From Gnetum montanum (taxonomy: Eukaryota > Streptophyta > Gnetopsida > Gnetales > Gnetaceae), in contig MNCI01025042.1 of assembly GCA_015680685.1 (NCBI GenBank), positions 374,294 through 438,293 on the forward strand: a stretch of DNA of 64,000 nucleotides, given 5' to 3'. Shown here piece by piece: positions 34,481-46,951 of this stretch; position 1 is the first letter of the stretch, and each line of letters starts with the position of its first letter. Under the pieces are notes generated by a model. The model did not search any database. It was given only the letters and a program-made list of their open reading frames with translations, and had not been told where the DNA came from. The position numbers and the translations under genes were made by a program.

Positions 34481-36963
34481 GGTAACCCCCATGACTAAAC
34501 ATTTGTTCATGGCTAGGATTAATAAGAGAATGAATAGGATCCATGCATGTATGAAACATTAGGAACCCTTCATTCCACAGCCACTAGGGTCTATTAGTGG
34601 TATGGTGGCTAGGTAGAGAAATCATTGGTCACACACTCGATTATAGAAAGCATAGTGGGCCAAATTAGATGGTTTGTGTACATTATGAGAGAAATCTAGC
34701 CCACTATGGCATCCTTAACTATATGACAGTATGAATGGATCGGTGTGTCCCTTCACATTTGTGAATTCACTAGATTGTATGGATGTTGGAGTGTGAGGTG
34801 GAGGCCGAGGTATAGTGATAGGGGCTATTGATGGAGCTAAGGAAGATGTGGCACCAAGTTGACCTTAGGCTAGTTTAGAGGGTGGAGTAGGTTCAGAAGC
34901 ATGATTCTTCTTCCTATGGCCATGCCTAAAGAAGGGATTCTTCCAATATTGCATAGGGAACCTACTTTTGTTAATAGCAGCAACACAAGTTACATACATT
35001 AGTTGGCACAATGGTGTGGAACCATCCAATACATCTGATGGCAATATAGAAGGAGGTGAAGGATGAGAATATTCAGGGTGAGAAGAAGTGTAAGAAGTAT
35101 GAGGTGGAAATCCCTCAAGAGAATACATGGGTCAATGGTACTCGAGAAAGGAATAATGATGATTGGAGGTAGAGGATTTAGAATTGGTTGGATAAACAAG
35201 ATGTTGAACATAGTAGGCATTTGGTTTTGGTAGATAGAGAAGATATGGCTAGCTAGAGGGTGGCCTCCCACACACCTATGAGTTTTGCCACTGCAATGGA
35301 GCAACGTGTTGATGCTAGTAATAGCTCCCCTCAGGATAGTACAATGGGTTATGGGGTTGTCCATAATTACCTTGTGGAATAGGGATACACCTAAACTAAT
35401 ACCTTTGTACAAATTTTGGGTGCAACTTCCCTACCCAATGCTCATATAGATGTGACAAGACTGGGCAATGGCCCTTTGGATGGTCATATAAATATACATC
35501 ACATCCATCCTCATTATCTATAGTTGAGCCTTTAGCCTTGTTACCCTTAGTCATTCTCCCAAGTTGCCAAATAGTGTTCTTAACTATTTCTATTTTCTGT
35601 GCCCTTTGTTTGTTTTGATTGCCAGGTTTATTTTGGATGACCCTCTCCTTGATAGTGCCTTCTAAATTCATATTTTTTTCATTTGCCCATATAGTCATAT
35701 TGCTATGTTTTGCCTTAATTTTTGTATTGGCAAAGGTTGGGATAGTATTACCCTTTTAGAATTGGTTTCTTACTCTTCCTTGTAGTTTCAAACCTTTTTT
35801 GTTTCTAGAGTTGGGTCCTACTCAAATGCTTTGGCATTATCCCATTTAGATAATTCTCTCTCTTCTTTTTCCAAATTCTCTATTAGTTCTTTGACCTAGT
35901 GGACTTGGAACTTGTATAGTTGTCCTCCGACATACTTTCCAAGGTTCACCCTTGTTTCATTTCCAAGCCCATCTATAATATGGAGTATTTTCTCTTTCTT
36001 GGAGAACCTATGACTTGAACATTTATTTAGTAAGGCATAGTATCTATCTAAGGCCATGTCCAAGGGTTCTTGTTGTTCTTGTTTCCATCTTTGGATTTTT
36101 CTCCTCAAGGTAGACACTTGCACATAGGTCTAGTATCTTTTATTGAAAATTTCTAACATGGTTGACCATCATCTGATTGAATTTGGTTCCAATAATCTAT
36201 ACCACACTTTGGTTTTACCAATTAGCATCCCAGGAGAAAGCTTAAGATTTTTCCATTTACTGTCCACATTGTTGAGCATGCAAGCATCATGGAAGGCTTG
36301 TAAATGATGTTGTAGATCTGAATCATAGCCTCTTGGAAATTTTGGAATATTATTAAGGTCAAGATTAGGTAGTTGACTCTTCTTGTGATGCCTGTGAGAT
36401 ATCTTAATGGCCTCTATGATGTGAATTAGGCTTTTAGAAACTAACAGGGATTTATCATCATCAGACAAGTTATGATTACAATCTCTATTTGATCGATGGC
36501 AATGATGGGACTTGTGTTCATGTTGATGACCTTGAGTGTGTCTATGGGTTTGATTTTTGCTTTTATTCTGACCCCTTTGTGGAGCCCTATCTTAATACCT
36601 ACATTCATCTTTGTCAAAACTAAATGTTAAAATTAAGGGGAAAGATGAAAAGGAGGAACTAGTAGGATAGCCATGGCTTCTATAATGTTCCTCAAGGTCC
36701 CTTGGTTTATTGTTTCTAAGTACCAAGGAGGTCTTAGGCTTTGAGGCCTCCCCTAGATTAGGATTAATGTCATCTTCTTTAAGATTTTCTACCTTAGGTG
36801 AATCTAGTCTTTGAGTGTCATTAGGATTTCCATGGTCATGAAAAATCCCCTCATAAGGTGAATCACTCCAATCTTCTTCATTGTATATTTCATTAGTTCT
36901 CCAATGAATAGGTGCACTATATGGTTCATAATCATTTTTGCATGAGTGAGACATTTTTTTCAA
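34481..36963 (-). pseudogene. gag: Athila-1 gag
   Basis: The start is near 36963 (MKKMSHSCKND or the second ATG). An acidic N-terminus is followed by the gag core: LDLNNIPKFPRGYDSDLQHH (about 36350) aligns with LDMNNIPRFEGGYNFDLQTH of Athila-2 at 47960. Then STLRRKIQRWKQEQQEPLD and ILHIIDGLG (36100-35990). A decayed zinc knuckle CDVYLYDHPKGHC follows near 35490 (second cysteine lost; Athila-2 keeps CNICQYKHPNGCC), then a P/S/H/Y-rich tail to about 34700. It would form the particle. Several stops and frameshifts. Confidence 0.85.
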
Positions 36964-37060
36964 TTTGTGGTGTGTGTTTGAATACTTCTTGAAAGATATA
37001 TCATTAATACCCTTTTACAGTGATCTTGTGTGATATAACTAATCTAAATAACTAGCACCA

Positions 37061-37078
37061 TCCTCAGAAATTACACCA
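37061..37078 (-). other. Primer binding site of Athila-1 (Asp-tRNA type)
   Basis: The minus strand reads TGGTGTAATTTCTGAGGA one base after the LTR. It fits TGGCGCCGTTGCCGGGGA with mostly C-to-T and G-to-A changes. That sequence is the usual Athila site, complementary to tRNA-Asp. Confidence 0.75.
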
Positions 37079-37079
37079 A

Positions 37080-37901
37080 TGATGAGCAACAAGGTACCCC
37101 TACGCTCAACCATATAAATACAAGTGTGTACATACGATCCAGTCAAACTCTGCAAATGGACTAGTTGTAACACCTAGATAGTTATACGTTGATCGTAGTT
37201 TACTATCTTCCCACCTGGACTAGTAGTAGCTTTGTCACATATGGTTTAGTCCAGAGTGAGGCATATGATGTTGTCCTAATTCTATGTTACTCCTAATAAC
37301 AAAAAAGATAAATTGATTAAACTAATAATGGAATCAAAACCTAAATTATCCTATGGAAATGGTATCCATCCTTAACCATTTGTACATGTCTTGGACTTTG
37401 TGGAATTACTACTAGGCATTCCAAGTATTCACACTTAGATACTTGTGATTAAGGTGTGCACATTCCACTTAATGACAGGAAAAGTAAATAAAAAATAAAT
37501 CAAACTATTAATTAAAGAAAGCATTAAATAATTAAAACAACAAAAATTAATCTACGTGAATACTGCAATGATTAAAGTAATCTCAATCTTTATTATTGAC
37601 CATGCACATCTCCAAGTACATCACACTCGAACAAAGGTACCATGCAATTACAAACATCACACTACAAGCATGCACTAGGAATAACTAGCTTGAAAGAAAG
37701 AAACTAAAAATTGAAAACTAAACTACCAAAAGAACTAGAAAAGAACTTCCCTAAAAACTGCCAACTATGTGCCTAAGTGCTATATTTATAGGCTAACATA
37801 GAAATCAAAATATTTCATATACAATATCATATCCAGGCTGTAATATCGCATACCCAATATTGAGTACCTGATATCGGGGCCTGGTAAACCACAATTCATC
37901 A
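37080..37901 (-). repeat. 5' LTR of Athila-1
   Basis: 822 bp, aligned end to end with 28991-29808. TGATGAATTG...CTCATCA on the minus strand; TATA at 37781-37790. Flanks are Tat-3 spacer on both sides. No clear 5 bp target duplication. Confidence 0.95.
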
Positions 37902-38105
37902 ATGGGGCAAGTCTAAAATAGATGTTTTTTTAATGTTTAAAAGAAAGGTTATAGTAAATAAGTAATAATGCAACTAAATTTGGGCTACATGCATAGGGTA
38001 CATGCATAAAATAACAAAGATATAATAAGTTGCAAGATAAAAAATAAGGCTATGTGGCTATCGTAGTATCTAGTCATAGAGGCATGGAAAAGGTTAAGGT
38101 AAACT

Positions 38106-41100
38106 TCACTTATGCAAACTCTTCCTAATCTTTGCAAGATTAGGAAGTGAGTAATGCCTACTCTTCACAAGCTTGTTTTCATCATCCCCTTTACTTACAA
38201 TGTTAAAAGGGAGTTCATCCCATAATGTATCACATTGCTTCTTATTGTCATCATTGGTTATCTTGGGTTTTTGCTCTTCATGTCCAGGAGCTTCTTCTTG
38301 AAGCTCCACTATGGACCCATGTTCTATGTCGAGGTTATTGATACAATGAATGATGATTTCATCCCCCCCTCCCCCCTTCATAAGGAAGGTGAATTTCTTA
38401 ATAGATGGGTGAGGAGACAGCTCATAATTGAGCCAACCAAGGTCTTCTTAGAATCAAGTTGAACCCTGGTGTCTCTTCTACTACCAAGAAGTTTGCAGTT
38501 GTAGTAAATTATCCTCTAGCTACAAAATCCAAGGAGATAGATCCCTTGACGGTAATTATTGATCCATTGAAGGACTTAAGAGCTACAGTGCTCATAGGTT
38601 GTACCTACTTAGTTAATCCCAAGCATTTAATGATGGTGTATAGGATGACATTGGTTGTAGCTCCATCATCAACATGCACCTGATGTATTTTAAATTCTCT
38701 TATGCATATAGTTATGAATAAAGAGGTTGTAGTTGCCTTACCATTCTAGGGATTAACCTTAATTTCACTATCATGAAATGTTAAAAATGGTGACTTCTCT
38801 TCCCTTGGTGAGGGAGGAATCATCACTACATGGATGGCTTTCTTATTAGCAGGAATATCCTCACTAATGGATATGGACATCAACATTTTAACTATCACCT
38901 TACCATGTGGTCATATAAGCTTAAAGTTTTGTTTTTCTACTTGAGTGATAGCCAGACTTGGTCCATTGTAGTGAGGAAGTTTTTGTCATTGTACATGGGC
39001 TTGTCATCCTAGTTGTGCTTTACTTCCTCCATGCATCCTAAAATGTGAACTTTGGTTTTAGGCTATGGCTACTATGACTCTTTTTGGTTGCTTTGGTTGT
39101 GGGCTTTAGTGTCCTCCTATGGCTTCTAGGTTGAAGGAGATGGAGAAAATGAGGTCATGGGTATACCTAAAATGGGTGTGCTTTGGTGGGTCCACTTCCT
39201 TTCATGCCTATAGCTACTTGTCTCCCTTGTTGTCAAGCTTATGCTTATGCTTCTTCTATTGTTTGGCTATATCCCTTGGGTTGTCAGCTATTGGCTGTAG
39301 GGAAGAGGTGGTAGCATTGGCCACCACATGGGGTTGTTGTGTGGTTCTTTGGGCTACAGCTATTTGGGTTGTATTGGGTTGAGATATTTTGATAACAAAA
39401 GGCTCTCTTGGAGGCATTCATGATGGTACTCTTACAAAAAAAGGGATATCTTGAGTTATGGAAAGATGAAGAAACTCTTTCATTGTAGAGGGGTACCTAG
39501 ATCATGAATGGTCCTCTTACAAGTCTCCAATTGTCATCAATGTCAAATGCTAAGATAACATAGGACCTATCATTATCATTTAAAGGGTCTTTATAGACTT
39601 ACATTGACTAGTTTTGTGGCTAAACTAGATTAGAAGCATCTAAGACCAATTTCCCCTATCTATCATCCTTTGCAGGTCATCCTTCAGCATGAGGTAGAAG
39701 TCTATATCATGACTAGGCAATTGACAATAATGGAAAAAGTGATCTAGATTAAAGTATTTAGGCAACTAAGGATCATCCTTCATTGCCCAAGTAGGATTCT
39801 TGGCTACTTTTCATAGTTGCTCATGTTTCTTTCAAATAGTTTCAACCATTTGTTTATGTTGTATGTTTCCACTTCTTAAATGTTATTCTAGAAACTTAGA
39901 TGGTTTTAATGGTAATGTAGTATATTTAGACCTATCCTTATTTTCAAAGTTAGATCTACTTGTTGTTGACATAGTAGTCTAAGAAGTTGATGATTGGTTA
40001 TTGCAGTCATTGGTGGGGGCCTTGGGTGGGTTAACCTTCGACCCTTGGTTCATGATCTTGGCTTCTTTGGTTATAGTTGCTACAATAGTTTTGTTTTGTT
40101 TGCTCTTTTTCTTGTCTCTTCAAGTGTGGTGGTTTTTATATGATATATAGGTCAAATCATGGTTGGGCATTGTGGCATCCTCTATGTTTTTAGTTTGTGA
40201 GAACGCTTGGCTCAAAGACCATGGATTAAAGTAGTAGAGTTTAGACTTGATAAATTCATTAACTGCTCCTTGAATATGGATAACAAGTGGGCTTTAGCTA
40301 TGGGCTCTAGTATTTCATATAGTAGTCCATTCCACCACTAAATGAATTTTTGCATAGGTTCTAAGGACCCTTTCTTGACCTTCATGAGTTGGTCAAGTAT
40401 TGTGTCAAGCTTCAAGTTATATTTGAAGTGGTTGACAAACTAGGCTACTAAGTCTTCCAAAGAGAAAATAAACCCCTTGGGAAATGCATGATACCAATCA
40501 AGTGATTTTCTAGTCAAAGGCATAGGGAAATCCTCATGATGGTATGAGGCCATGACTACAAGAGCAAACATTATGATCAAAAGATAATAAGGTGAGCATT
40601 AGGGTCACATTCTCCATTATATTTGCTAAATTATGAAATGGGGACACCAAGAGGAAGTGTCAAGGGTGGGACTACAAGACTTATGGGATCATCCTAGTAG
40701 AAGTTCATAATCTTGACAGTCTATGTGGTAGATGCTTTAACCCTTCTCAATTCCTCTATTAGTTCTTAGATCATTTGGAAGGCTTGATCCAAGCCTTACA
40801 ATGGCCCCATAGTTTGTGAGGTTTATATGTAAGGTTGTGGCATTTGTTGTTAGGTTTGTTGACTTGTTATGGATTGCATGAAAAAATAAAAATGTTGCAC
40901 TATAGTTGTGGCCTATTAGCCAGATTAAGAAAAAGATGTTCATGCTAGCACTTGAGGCACAAATGGGACAAACATGATGTGTGACCCTTGTGTTGCTAGG
41001 GATATCATGGTAGATCCCATGTGAGTAGTTAAAGAATTTTTGGTGGCGAAACCTACCATTGATGGTTTGGTATATCATGGCTATGTTGCAAATGGCATTG

Positions 41101-41710
41101 ATGTGTTATAGTTTTTTGTTTGTGGCATTGACTAAGTGCGATCTGTAGCTACAACCAGTGTGGGATTTACCATAGCAAGGTCCAGAGGACTAGAAGATGG
41201 TGACATCATGCACATGGAGAAAATAGAGGCATTAGGAGAAGGTTTTGTAATTTTGGGGGATGTTTGTTGCAATAGTCCTCCAAGGATGTTTTTCAACTCA
41301 GATTCTATCCTAAATTCATCCTCCTCTTCCTATTCTTCAAAGGTAGGTTAATCATCTTCCTCTTCTACAACAATCAATTAGGCTAGAATGCTAGAATAGA
41401 CACTGCTCAAGGGAATTTCTTCATATGAGAAAGGGATGTACTCTTTCCCACCCATGTGTATGAGCTCAAAATCCTTTTTGGCTTCATCTTCAATTCATAG
41501 AATTAACATGTATGCTTATATTTTAACACAAATGAAGTTATAGCCATCTTTGTTAATGGCTGAAAAATTAGGACTCTCCCCACTAACTCTCAAAGAACAC
41601 CTACACTCAATGACCACAAGGTCTTTGGGATCATACACCCTCATGACTTGTTGGTTATGATCTTTGCTAGTGAAGGTAAAGTGCAATTTGGTGGATTTTC
41701 GAAAATGCAT
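38106..41710 (-). pseudogene. gag-pro: Tat-3 gag and aspartic protease
   Basis: The start is ATG 41710 (MHFRKSTKLHFTF). Gag has the block YNFICVKI (41520), GGKEYIPFSYEEIPL (41440), the central gag domain (about 40500-40250), then VHILGCMEEVKHN (39040), as in Tat-1. Protease has VDDGATTNVI near 38665 and ends with IRKSLHK at 38106. The C-terminal segment (38381-38106) matches Tat-1 4827-5159. Broken by many stops, chiefly TAG. The rest of this element lies beyond the Athila-1 insertion. Confidence 0.8.
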
Positions 41711-42876
41711 GGTTATAGTGTTAAGAATTGCTTAAGAATAGGCTATAAATGTTAGTATAGGAGGAGATTCCAATGAATGGAATTCAAAGACTCTTAGAGA
41801 AAATGAAAATTGCAAAAAAAGATATACTTACTATAATTAGTAAGTAAGGGATAAGGGGGCTTTACCCTTTACCATAAATAGAATATTGACAATGTTAGCT
41901 TCAAACTCCACCCAAGTTGACTTCCCAAGTGCCTCTACATTGCGTATGATAGAGGAAAAAGATGTGGTATAAGATAATAGAAATCTCACACCTTCTTATT
42001 CCAATGTTTTAGAGAGGGGAAAAAGTTTGAGACCAAAATGGAAACTTGGCAGTTTCCAAAGATGGTTTTGGTAGGTTGCCAAACCTTCACCAAAAGGAGG
42101 GAAAAGTAGTCTTAGTTGTTATGGAAACCATGCTGGTTTAGTGACCAAGATTATGGCAACAAAAATTAAAGGTTTATTAAGGCTTCCACACTAGATTTGC
42201 TCTAGGAATTCATAATAGATGTTGTGAAACTCCACCATCCAAACCACCTATACCTTCCACACTAAGGTTTCAACCACAAGGAGGTAAAGGAAGTGTTGGA
42301 TTCCTTGGGAGTTTTGACTAGAAAATGACTTTCAACTTGCAACAAAAGCATATGTGGTTATAAAATTGGTTTCAAACTCCACCAACACTGGCCTCCCAAT
42401 TGCTTCCACACTAAGTATGGCAAAGGGGGAAAGAAGGGAGGTGAGATTATACGAATCTCACACCTCCTACCTCAATGTTGATGTAGGCAAAAGGCTAAAA
42501 CCCAAAGCAAAATGTTGGTAATTTTTTCACTAAAATTGGTTTTAGGTAGCTACTAATTCCCTTAACTTGGAGAAATGTGAGGAATGTGAACTCATGAATG
42601 AGTTGAACCACCCACTTTTAGAAGCTAGAAAATAAACCTTTGGCAATAACAATAATGGCGGGAAAGAAATATCAACACTAGATTTGGGCTATAAAATTCA
42701 TAGCAAGTGCTATGAAAAGCCAAATCCCAACCACCTACAACTTCCACACTGGAGTTTTGGTCATAGGGGTGGAAATACCAACATTGATTTTTTCAATGAT
42801 TTTGGCTACAAAAATCAAAGTAAAGCTTTCAAAATGATAACAAAACGAGTAGATCTAGCTACAGAATTTAGGCAAA
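41711..42876 (-). repeat. Tat-3 leader, a tandem dimer of about 480 bp units
   Basis: Two diverged copies, about 41880-42360 and 42360-42840. Each starts with ttcaaactccaccaa, has aatctcacacctcctacct, and ends with cttccacactaaggttt. Tat-4 has one copy (about 44990-45470). No ORF supported. Confidence 0.65.
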
Positions 42877-42895
42877 GGACCTTCTTTTAGCACCA
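42877..42895 (-). other. Primer binding site of Tat-3
   Basis: The minus strand reads TGGTGCTAAAAGAAGGTCC, the Tat-type site with transition decay, 30 bp from the LTR end. Confidence 0.75.
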
Positions 42896-42925
42896 TGAAA
42901 AACTAATGTGACCAAAAACCTTGAT

Positions 42926-44081
42926 TGTTGGAATGAAAACCAAGGATCCTTGGTTTAAGTAGTTCCCAAACACTAAATCCCTAGGGCCTTCACAATAAAA
43001 ATGGAATTCAAGGTGCCCTTACTAGTCCAATAGATGAACCAAGGACTTAGGAAATGGAAAATGTCAAAATATAAATAGATCCAAATAATGCACACATAAT
43101 AAATTTAATATTATTGAACACAAAACTCAAAACTTAAAACTTTATAAAGGAAAGAATAAAGAATAAGCTAGAAAAATGTGTACAAATGTGCCTAGATGAG
43201 AAAGAAAAAGGAGGATTCGCATGTGCAAAAGATCAAAGCCTATTGAAGTCAAGATGATCTACTCAAGGATCCAAGTGCTAGAACACTCTTGATGTTATCA
43301 AACCTTCCTTTTCTACTACACCCTTGGATCTACCAATTGGGTCACTATTGGGGGTGAGAAAGGTGAAATATGTGGATGCTAAGTTGCTCCATGTTGGGTT
43401 TCGAATCCCAAAAGTGTAGTATTGACACCAAAATTCATCAAATCTCAAGGCCTCATTACATCCATGTTGGGATTTAAGAAAATGCAAGTATGGAAACTTG
43501 AAGGAGCTCTTAAGTGCCTAAAAATGCCCCAAGTGTGGAATTGTGTATATGCAAATTGCTTAAATAAAAAATGCTTAACTTGGTGAAAAATTCTGAAACC
43601 AAAATTACTCAACTTTATTTCAAAATTGTTGAACCTATAAATGGTATTGGAGGCTAGATTTTATAGGGTATTTAGGCCATGAATGGAGTTGCAAATTGGC
43701 TTTGAATTGGTTGCAAATTTTGTTACAAAATGGCTACAAATTTAGGTGAGATGGATGCCAAATTTTGGGGGGTTACTATACATAGTAAGTGCTTCCCCCC
43801 ATAGCCATTTTTTTACTATAAATAGTAACCATGGCACACCTTCTATGCTATTGATGAATCTTTCACGCTAAGCTCTCCACCATGCTAATTGAAGTGGCTG
43901 GTCAATGTTGAAGAGCATAAATTGATGAATTTTTCTCCTTGTGGCTTCCACACTAGGAAAAAACTTTCTAAAGTAGGTGAAAATTTTCCAAGCTAGACTT
44001 TCAAAGCTAGGGGAAAAGTTTCCAAAATGTGCAATTGGTCTCAACATTGAAGGGGGGGAAAGTTTCCAGACCACCGCCACA
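42926..44081 (-). repeat. LTR shared by Tat-3 (5') and Tat-4 (3')
   Basis: 1,156 bp, TGTGGCGG...CCAACA on the minus strand. A primer site lies on its low side (42877-42895) and a polypurine tract on its high side (44082-44101). It serves one element as 5' LTR and the other as 3' LTR. The 42926-43400 part aligns with 45565-46000. Confidence 0.7.
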
Positions 44082-44101
44082 CCCCCCACCCCCCCACCAA
44101 G
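44082..44101 (-). other. Polypurine tract of Tat-4
   Basis: The minus strand reads TTGGTGGGGGGGTGGGGGG immediately before TGTGGCGG. Also G-quadruplex-prone. Confidence 0.6.
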
Positions 44102-44106
44102 CCCAA

Positions 44107-44328
44107 ATATAGACACTAGATGATCTTTTTCACTTGGGGAATGAGGCTTTGACCACTTATGAGGCATTTTTTAGCCCTAAGAGTATAAAGTATGTGAAAG
44201 ATCCCATCATGGATTACAATTTCTACATTTACAATGAAATTTTACCTCAGAATTCATGGGATGAAAGCTACATGATGAAGATTGGTTATAACATGAAAAA
44301 TTTTGTAGTGTTTCATAGAGAATGGTGA
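44107..44328 (+). pseudogene. Tat-4 extra gene, single exon fragment
   Basis: Homologous to 1-212: both read GNKALITYEECF / GNEALTTYEAFF, SIKYVK, IGYNMQNF / IGYNMKNF. Similarity stops at 44328, where Tat-1 has the splice donor, and gag sequence follows directly. This shows a large internal deletion. Function unknown. Confidence 0.75.
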
Positions 44329-44841
44329 CATCTACTCCATGGAGGAAAAAAAGGGAGTGGAGTTAGGCATTGTGGTCTTGAGGATTCCTTATTAGAATAA
44401 CCCATCCAAGATGTTTTTAGGTTTGGATTCTACCCTAAACTCATCTTCCTCCTTCTCTTGGTACTCTTCTGAGCTAACTTTCTCATCCTCCTCATCCATC
44501 TCAATTAACTCAAATAGGATGCATACATAGATATCTGTGAGGGGAATTTAGTCATATGGGGAAGGGATATATTCCTTCCCATTATGTTGTATAAGTTCAT
44601 ACTCCCTCTTGTCTTAGAATTCCATCCATGGAATCAACATGCCAGCTTGGATCTTGGCACAAATGAAGTTGTAGTGATCTTTATTTATCACTAAGAACCT
44701 AGGACTTTGCCCCCTAAGTTGCAACGATTGCCTACACTCAACTATAGTAGTGTCTTTGGGATCATATATTCTCACAGCTTACTAGTCAAACTTGTTGTTA
44801 GTGAATGTGAAGGACAATTTGGTTAGTTAGCTAAAAGACAT
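44329..44841 (-). pseudogene. Tat-4 gag, N-terminal fragment
   Basis: Starts at ATG 44841 (MSFS then stop). LTKLSFTFTNNKFD matches Tat-3 STKLHFTFTSKDHN; NFICAKIQAGMLIPWMEF and GKEYIPSPYD also match. Truncated at 44329, where it joins the extra-gene fragment. Confidence 0.75.
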
Positions 44842-45516
44842 GGTGAAAAAGTGCTAAAAGTAACCTAATGAGGCTATAAAAAGTTGAATAAAATTAAAAT
44901 TTTTAATAAGTGAAATTTATAAATGGCTAAAATAGGTAAAACCCACTAAAAATGAGTTGCTATAAATAGTATCTATCAAGGAGATATGATCCTTTACTAA
45001 AAATGGCAAAAGGTGGTATCAAACTCCATCCACTCTAAGTTTCATAGCTACACCTACACTGGGTGTAGTAGGGGAAAAGAAAAGAGGGAAGGATGGAAGG
45101 TCCTACACATTTCTATCCAAAATTGGGTTGGAAAGAGAGGTTGAAAACCAAAGTGAAAACTTTGACTTTCCACAAGCAACTGGCTTTGAGAAATTACCAA
45201 TTTTCACAAGGAGAATGGGGATGGGGATTTGGGTGGTAAATCCACCAACGGTGATCTTTACTAAGAAAATTGGTGGCAAGAGGGGAATGGATTAAAATAG
45301 AAAACTCAGATTGGCTTTAAAATTCACAATAACTACTATGAAAATCTTAAAATCCAAAACACCTACAACTTCCACACTAGGTTTTGGTTATAGGTGGATG
45401 GAGGCAATGTTGGGCTTTATGCAAAGTCAAAGGTTTTGCCTAAAAATCATAGATCTAGAACTTGCAAATCAACATTGGAAATGAGGATACAAGATTGGAT
45501 GTAGAAATTAGGTGGA
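44842..45516 (-). other. Tat-4 leader
   Basis: A single copy of the unit that is doubled in Tat-3 (tatcaaactccatcc at 45017; aacttccacactagg at 45368). No gene. Confidence 0.6.
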
Positions 45517-45535
45517 GGTCCTCCTTCTAGCACCA
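45517..45535 (-). other. Primer binding site of Tat-4
   Basis: The minus strand reads TGGTGCTAGAAGGAGGACC, one of the best preserved Tat-type sites in the window. Confidence 0.8.
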
Positions 45536-45564
45536 AAAAAACTATTACAAAAAAAAATCTTAGC

Positions 45565-46019
45565 TACTAGAGGAACTCAGAATTCTTGACGATACAATTT
45601 TTAACCTTGAATCTCTAGGGCCTCTACCAAAACATAAGATCTATGGCATCCTAGATGATGTGGTAGATCACCCAAGGACTTACAAGATATAAAATAGGGT
45701 AACAAAAATGCAAACATAAAAGCTAGATCTGAATGTAAATTGTAATGTATGAAACTTGTACATTGATGAAACTACAAAATTTATTTTGAAAAGATAAAAA
45801 ATGTATACAAGATGACCTGTTGTAGCAAGGGGATTTCACTTCTATGGGGGTTTAGGATCTTTTGATGCCTCTATAATCAACTCCACAATACAAAGGTCCT
45901 ACCACTCCTGATGCTTTCGAACCTTCACTACTGCCATACTAGATTTACTACATTGTTGATGCAAGGGGGGTGAAAAGTGTAAGGGATTTGGAAACCAAAG
46001 TAAGAAATGCTAGGAGTTT
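45565..46019 (-). repeat. 5' LTR of Tat-4, truncated by Athila-2
   Basis: Aligns with 42926-43400 (ctctagggcctctacc; actcctgatgctttcgaacc matches actcttgatgttatcaaacc). It stops where the Athila-2 LTR begins. Confidence 0.65.
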
Positions 46020-46950
46020 TGATTCTGAGAAGCTTAGTGACCTCGTTAATGTAGCCAACCATGTCAACAAGGCCTCGTCGATGAGGCCCCATTGAGACAT
46101 CTTGCCCTATGTCAACATGGCCCCATCAATGTAGTATCTGTCTACCACCTATAAATACATGCCTACTAGAGACATTTATGGTAATCTACATTTTAGTGGC
46201 AGTGAAGCTCTTGCATTTTTTCTATTCAAAAGTTAGAATTTTTTCCCTCAAGTGCTCACAGTAGGAGTCATTGAGTGTGTGGATCTTTATTCGAGCATTG
46301 TTGTACCTAAGCATGACAATGTGTGTGGTAATAAAGATGAGCTTTCTGATAAACCTTGTAGGACTTCGAATAGATTATATATTTTATTTATGCATTTACT
46401 ATTTTCAATTATTTATTAAATGTTTTCAATTAATTATCAATTATTTTCTAGTGACTATGTTAGATTGGCAATTAGTCCAGATAGATCACACACATAAGTA
46501 TGACCACTTTGAGCATAACATGTATTCACTTGGTAATCCCAGTAGTGTTATTACTTGGTACACCCAGTAGCATAGTGCTTGGTTTCCCTATAGTAGATAC
46601 ATGGGTTCAGGATGTGTACAAAAAGTGGAAATGGATACTTATGTTAGGATTAGTTAAATGATTAGTCAATTAATTAATTTAGATTAGTTAATCAAATTAG
46701 TTTTGTCTACATTTGAGCATCGACTTATAAAACATAAAAAATGATAAAAATCAAATGCCTCAATTATACTTAACCATACCAATGAATGTCACAAGTGTAA
46801 TTAGGAAGAAAACGATTGACCTTAAGACTAGATTCACTTCCTAAAGGGCCAGTGCACTCAAAATGATGAAGTCCATAGAATTTGACTAGATCACATGTGA
46901 ACACTTTGTGATTCATATGGTTGGGCGTAGGGGTACCTCACCACTCATCA
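46020..46950 (+). repeat. 5' LTR of Athila-2
   Basis: About 931 bp, paired with 58357-59177. The end is clear (CACTCATCA followed by the primer site); the start at TGATTCTGAG is approximate. U3 has repeats of tcgatgaggcccc; TATA (tataaata) at 46150-46157. The last 50 bp resemble the Athila-1 LTR end (gtaggggtacctc), so the two families are related. Confidence 0.85.
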
Positions 46951-46951
46951 T

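Noticed and set aside
34999-35412. Leucine-rich 137-residue minus-strand ORF that looks like a membrane protein
   Set aside because: It is a shifted frame of the proline/serine/tyrosine-rich gag tail of Athila-1.
28986-37906. Target-site duplication of Athila-1
   Set aside because: The five bases on each side (gcaag and atggg) do not match; the insertion is supported by the LTR pair and flanks instead.
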